Part shown: in pieces, positions 62,901 through 64,000 of the stretch
Position numbering within the stretch: position 1 is the stretch's first letter
Layout of the letters: each line of letters starts with the position of its first letter
Assembly: GCA_920105625.2 (NCBI GenBank)
Contig: OV050031.1
Location: 80,423,995 to 80,487,994 of the forward strand
Source of the DNA: Clusia tigrina
Lineage: Eukaryota > Arthropoda > Insecta > Diptera > Clusiidae
Direction of reading: 5' to 3'
Length of the DNA stretch: 64,000 bases
Position numbers and translations under genes: made by a program
The notes under the pieces: model-generated
Database searches by the model: none
Seen by the model: the letters and a program-made list of their open reading frames with translations, nothing else
Told to the model about the DNA's origin: nothing

Positions 62901-64000
62901 TGTCAGACTCTCTGAATGCGTCTCAGTCGCTGCCGCTGTCGATTGGGGGTCTGCTGCCTTCTCTATGCCTATATCTACCCCTATCTGCCTCAGTCGGCGT
63001 CTCAGTCGGCGTCGCAGCCTCTGTAAGCGTCTCTGTATGTGTCTCAGTCGCTGCCGCTGTCGATTGGGGGGTCTGCTGCCTTCTCGATGCCAATATCTAC
63101 CCCTATCTGCCTCAGTTGGCTTCGCAGCCTCTGTCAGCGTCTATGTAGGCGTCTCGTTTGTTGCCGCTGTCGATTGGGGTGTCTGCTGCCTTCTCTATGC
63201 CTATGTCTACCCCTCTCTGGCTCAGTCGGCGTCGCAGCATCTGTCAGCGTCTCTCTAGGCGTCACAGTCGCTGCCGCCGGCGATTGGGAGGTCTGCTGCA
63301 TTCTCTATGCCAATATCTACCCCTATCTGCCTCAGTCGGCGTTTCAGTCGGCGTCGCAGCCTCTGTAAGCGTCTCTGTATGTGTCTCAGTCGCTGCCGCT
63401 GTCGATTGGGGGGTCTGCTGCCTTCTCGATGCCAATATCTACCCCTATCTGCCTCAGTTGGCTTCGCAGCCTCTGTCAGCATCATTGTAGGCGTCTCAGT
63501 TGTTGCCGCTGTCGATTGGGGGTCTGTTGCCTATCCTATTCCTATGTCTACCCCTCTCTACCTCAGTCGGCGTCTTAGTCGGCTTCGCAGCCTCTGTCAG
63601 CATCTCTGGAGGCGTCTCAGTCGCTGCTGCTGTTGATTGGGGGGTCTGCTGCCTTCTCTATGCCAATGTTTACCCCTATCTGCATCAGTCGGCGTCGCAG
63701 CCTCTCTCAGCGTCTCTGTAGGCGTCTCAGTAGCTGCCGCTGTCGATTGGGGGGTCTGCTGCATTCTCTATGCCCATATCTACCCCTATCTGCCTCAGTC
63801 GGAGTCGCAGTGGGCGTCGCAGCCTCTGTCAGCGTCTCTGTAGGCGTCTCAGTCGCTGCCGCTGTCGATTGAGGGGTTTGCTGCTTTCTCTATGAATATA
63901 TCTACCCCTATCTGCCTCAGTCGGCGTCTCAGTCGGCGTCGCAGCCTATGTCAGCGTCTTTGTAGGCGTCTCTGTCGCTGCCGCTCTTGATTGGGGGGTC
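62900..64000 (+). repeat. Right end of array, mosaic of nearby units
   Basis: Satellite to the last base, cut by the window edge in mid-monomer. Units resemble those at about 56.0-56.5, 58.2-58.6 and 53.4-53.8 kb (for example TCTATGAATATATC at 63,888 and 53,665). No mirror partner was found in 1-4,260. Confidence 0.8.

Larger units (their letters stand above)
24673..64000 (+). repeat. Satellite array, right block (same monomer, plus orientation)
   Basis: The same monomer as in 1-24,670 but reverse-complemented throughout. Each unit reads GTCGATTGG plus a G run, TCTGCTGCCTTCTCTATG, CCTATATCTACCCCTATCTG, CCTCAGTCGGC, one or more GTCTCAGTCGGC 12-mers, GTCGCAGCCTCTGTCAGC, GTCTCTGTAGGC, GTCTCAGTCGCTGCCGCT. 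No unit in the opposite orientation was noticed inside this block. It holds several direct duplications of 0.25-3.3 kb, listed separately, and it runs off the window end in mid-array. Nothing other than satellite was found in its 39 kb. Confidence 0.97.

Noticed and set aside
1..64000. Repetitive structural protein gene (silk-, mucin- or adhesin-like, from the alternating Val-Ser reading)
   Set aside because: A coding tandem repeat keeps its unit length a multiple of three. The monomer lengths of 110, 122 and 134 are all two more than a multiple of three, and single-base indels are common.
1..64000. CRISPR array
   Set aside because: Units are contiguous and similar along their whole length; there are no unique spacers between short repeats and no associated genes.
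1..64000. Ribosomal intergenic spacer, telomere or transposon-derived repeat
   Set aside because: No rRNA flank, no short telomeric motif, and no terminal repeats or transposase-like sequence were seen.
1..64000. CENP-B box in the monomer
   Set aside because: TTCG occurs in the common variant GGCTTCGCAGCC, but the following bases do not give the required A and CGGG spacing, so a centromere-protein site is not supported.

Overview
The whole 64 kb is one tandem satellite array. I find no credible protein gene, RNA gene, transposon, CRISPR array, promoter or terminator. The repeated unit is about 122 bp with common 110 and 134 bp length variants, giving roughly 530-560 monomers at about 60% G+C. 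I do not recognise the monomer as a named satellite. An uninterrupted array of this size, with higher-order duplications, points to eukaryotic nuclear heterochromatin (centromeric, pericentromeric or subtelomeric). The sequence does not tell me the species.

Monomer anatomy, read on the strand used right of 24,673: (1) GTCGATTGG followed by a G run, usually six G in total; (2) a pyrimidine-rich segment of about 40 bp containing TCTCTATGCCTATATCTAC; (3) a block built from hexamers of the form GTCNNN, including the 12-mer GTCTCAGTCGGC in one to four copies, then GTCGCAGCCTCTGTCAGC, GTCTCTGTAGGC and GTCTCAGTCGCTGCCGCT. The hexamer register suggests the monomer grew out of a GTCNNN-type short repeat. 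Length changes of 12 and 18 bp keep that register.

Layout. From 1 to about 24,670 the monomers lie on the minus strand. At 24,668-24,672, inside a C tract, the array flips, and from there to 64,000 all monomers lie on the plus strand. The two sides are not merely the same satellite. The left arm (about 4,260-24,670), read backwards, is collinear monomer by monomer with the right arm (about 26,415-62,580), and the two share rare private indels. The window is therefore a giant imperfect inverted repeat around a 1.74 kb asymmetric spacer (24,673-26,414). The right arm is longer because it carries extra direct duplications: about 3.3 kb at 30.1-36.7 kb and at 41.8-48.4 kb, 1.54 kb at 52.6-55.6 kb, 0.6 kb at 56.3-57.5 kb and 0.25 kb at 40.5-41.0 kb. 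It also carries one displaced block at 39.4-40.3 kb. Positions 1-4,260 and about 62,700-64,000 have no mirror partner that I could find.

The simplest history (inference) is that a satellite array folded back on itself, as in fusion of two unequally broken sister chromatids, with the shorter end broken inside a homopolymer C tract. The arms then diverged slightly, and local unequal exchange enlarged the right one. An assembly mis-join at the homopolymer is the main alternative for the junction itself. Many open frames of 60-380 codons exist in all frames, but they are by-products of the repeat: the monomer length is not a multiple of three, one frame carries a stop in nearly every monomer, and the frame is broken by single-base homopolymer changes.
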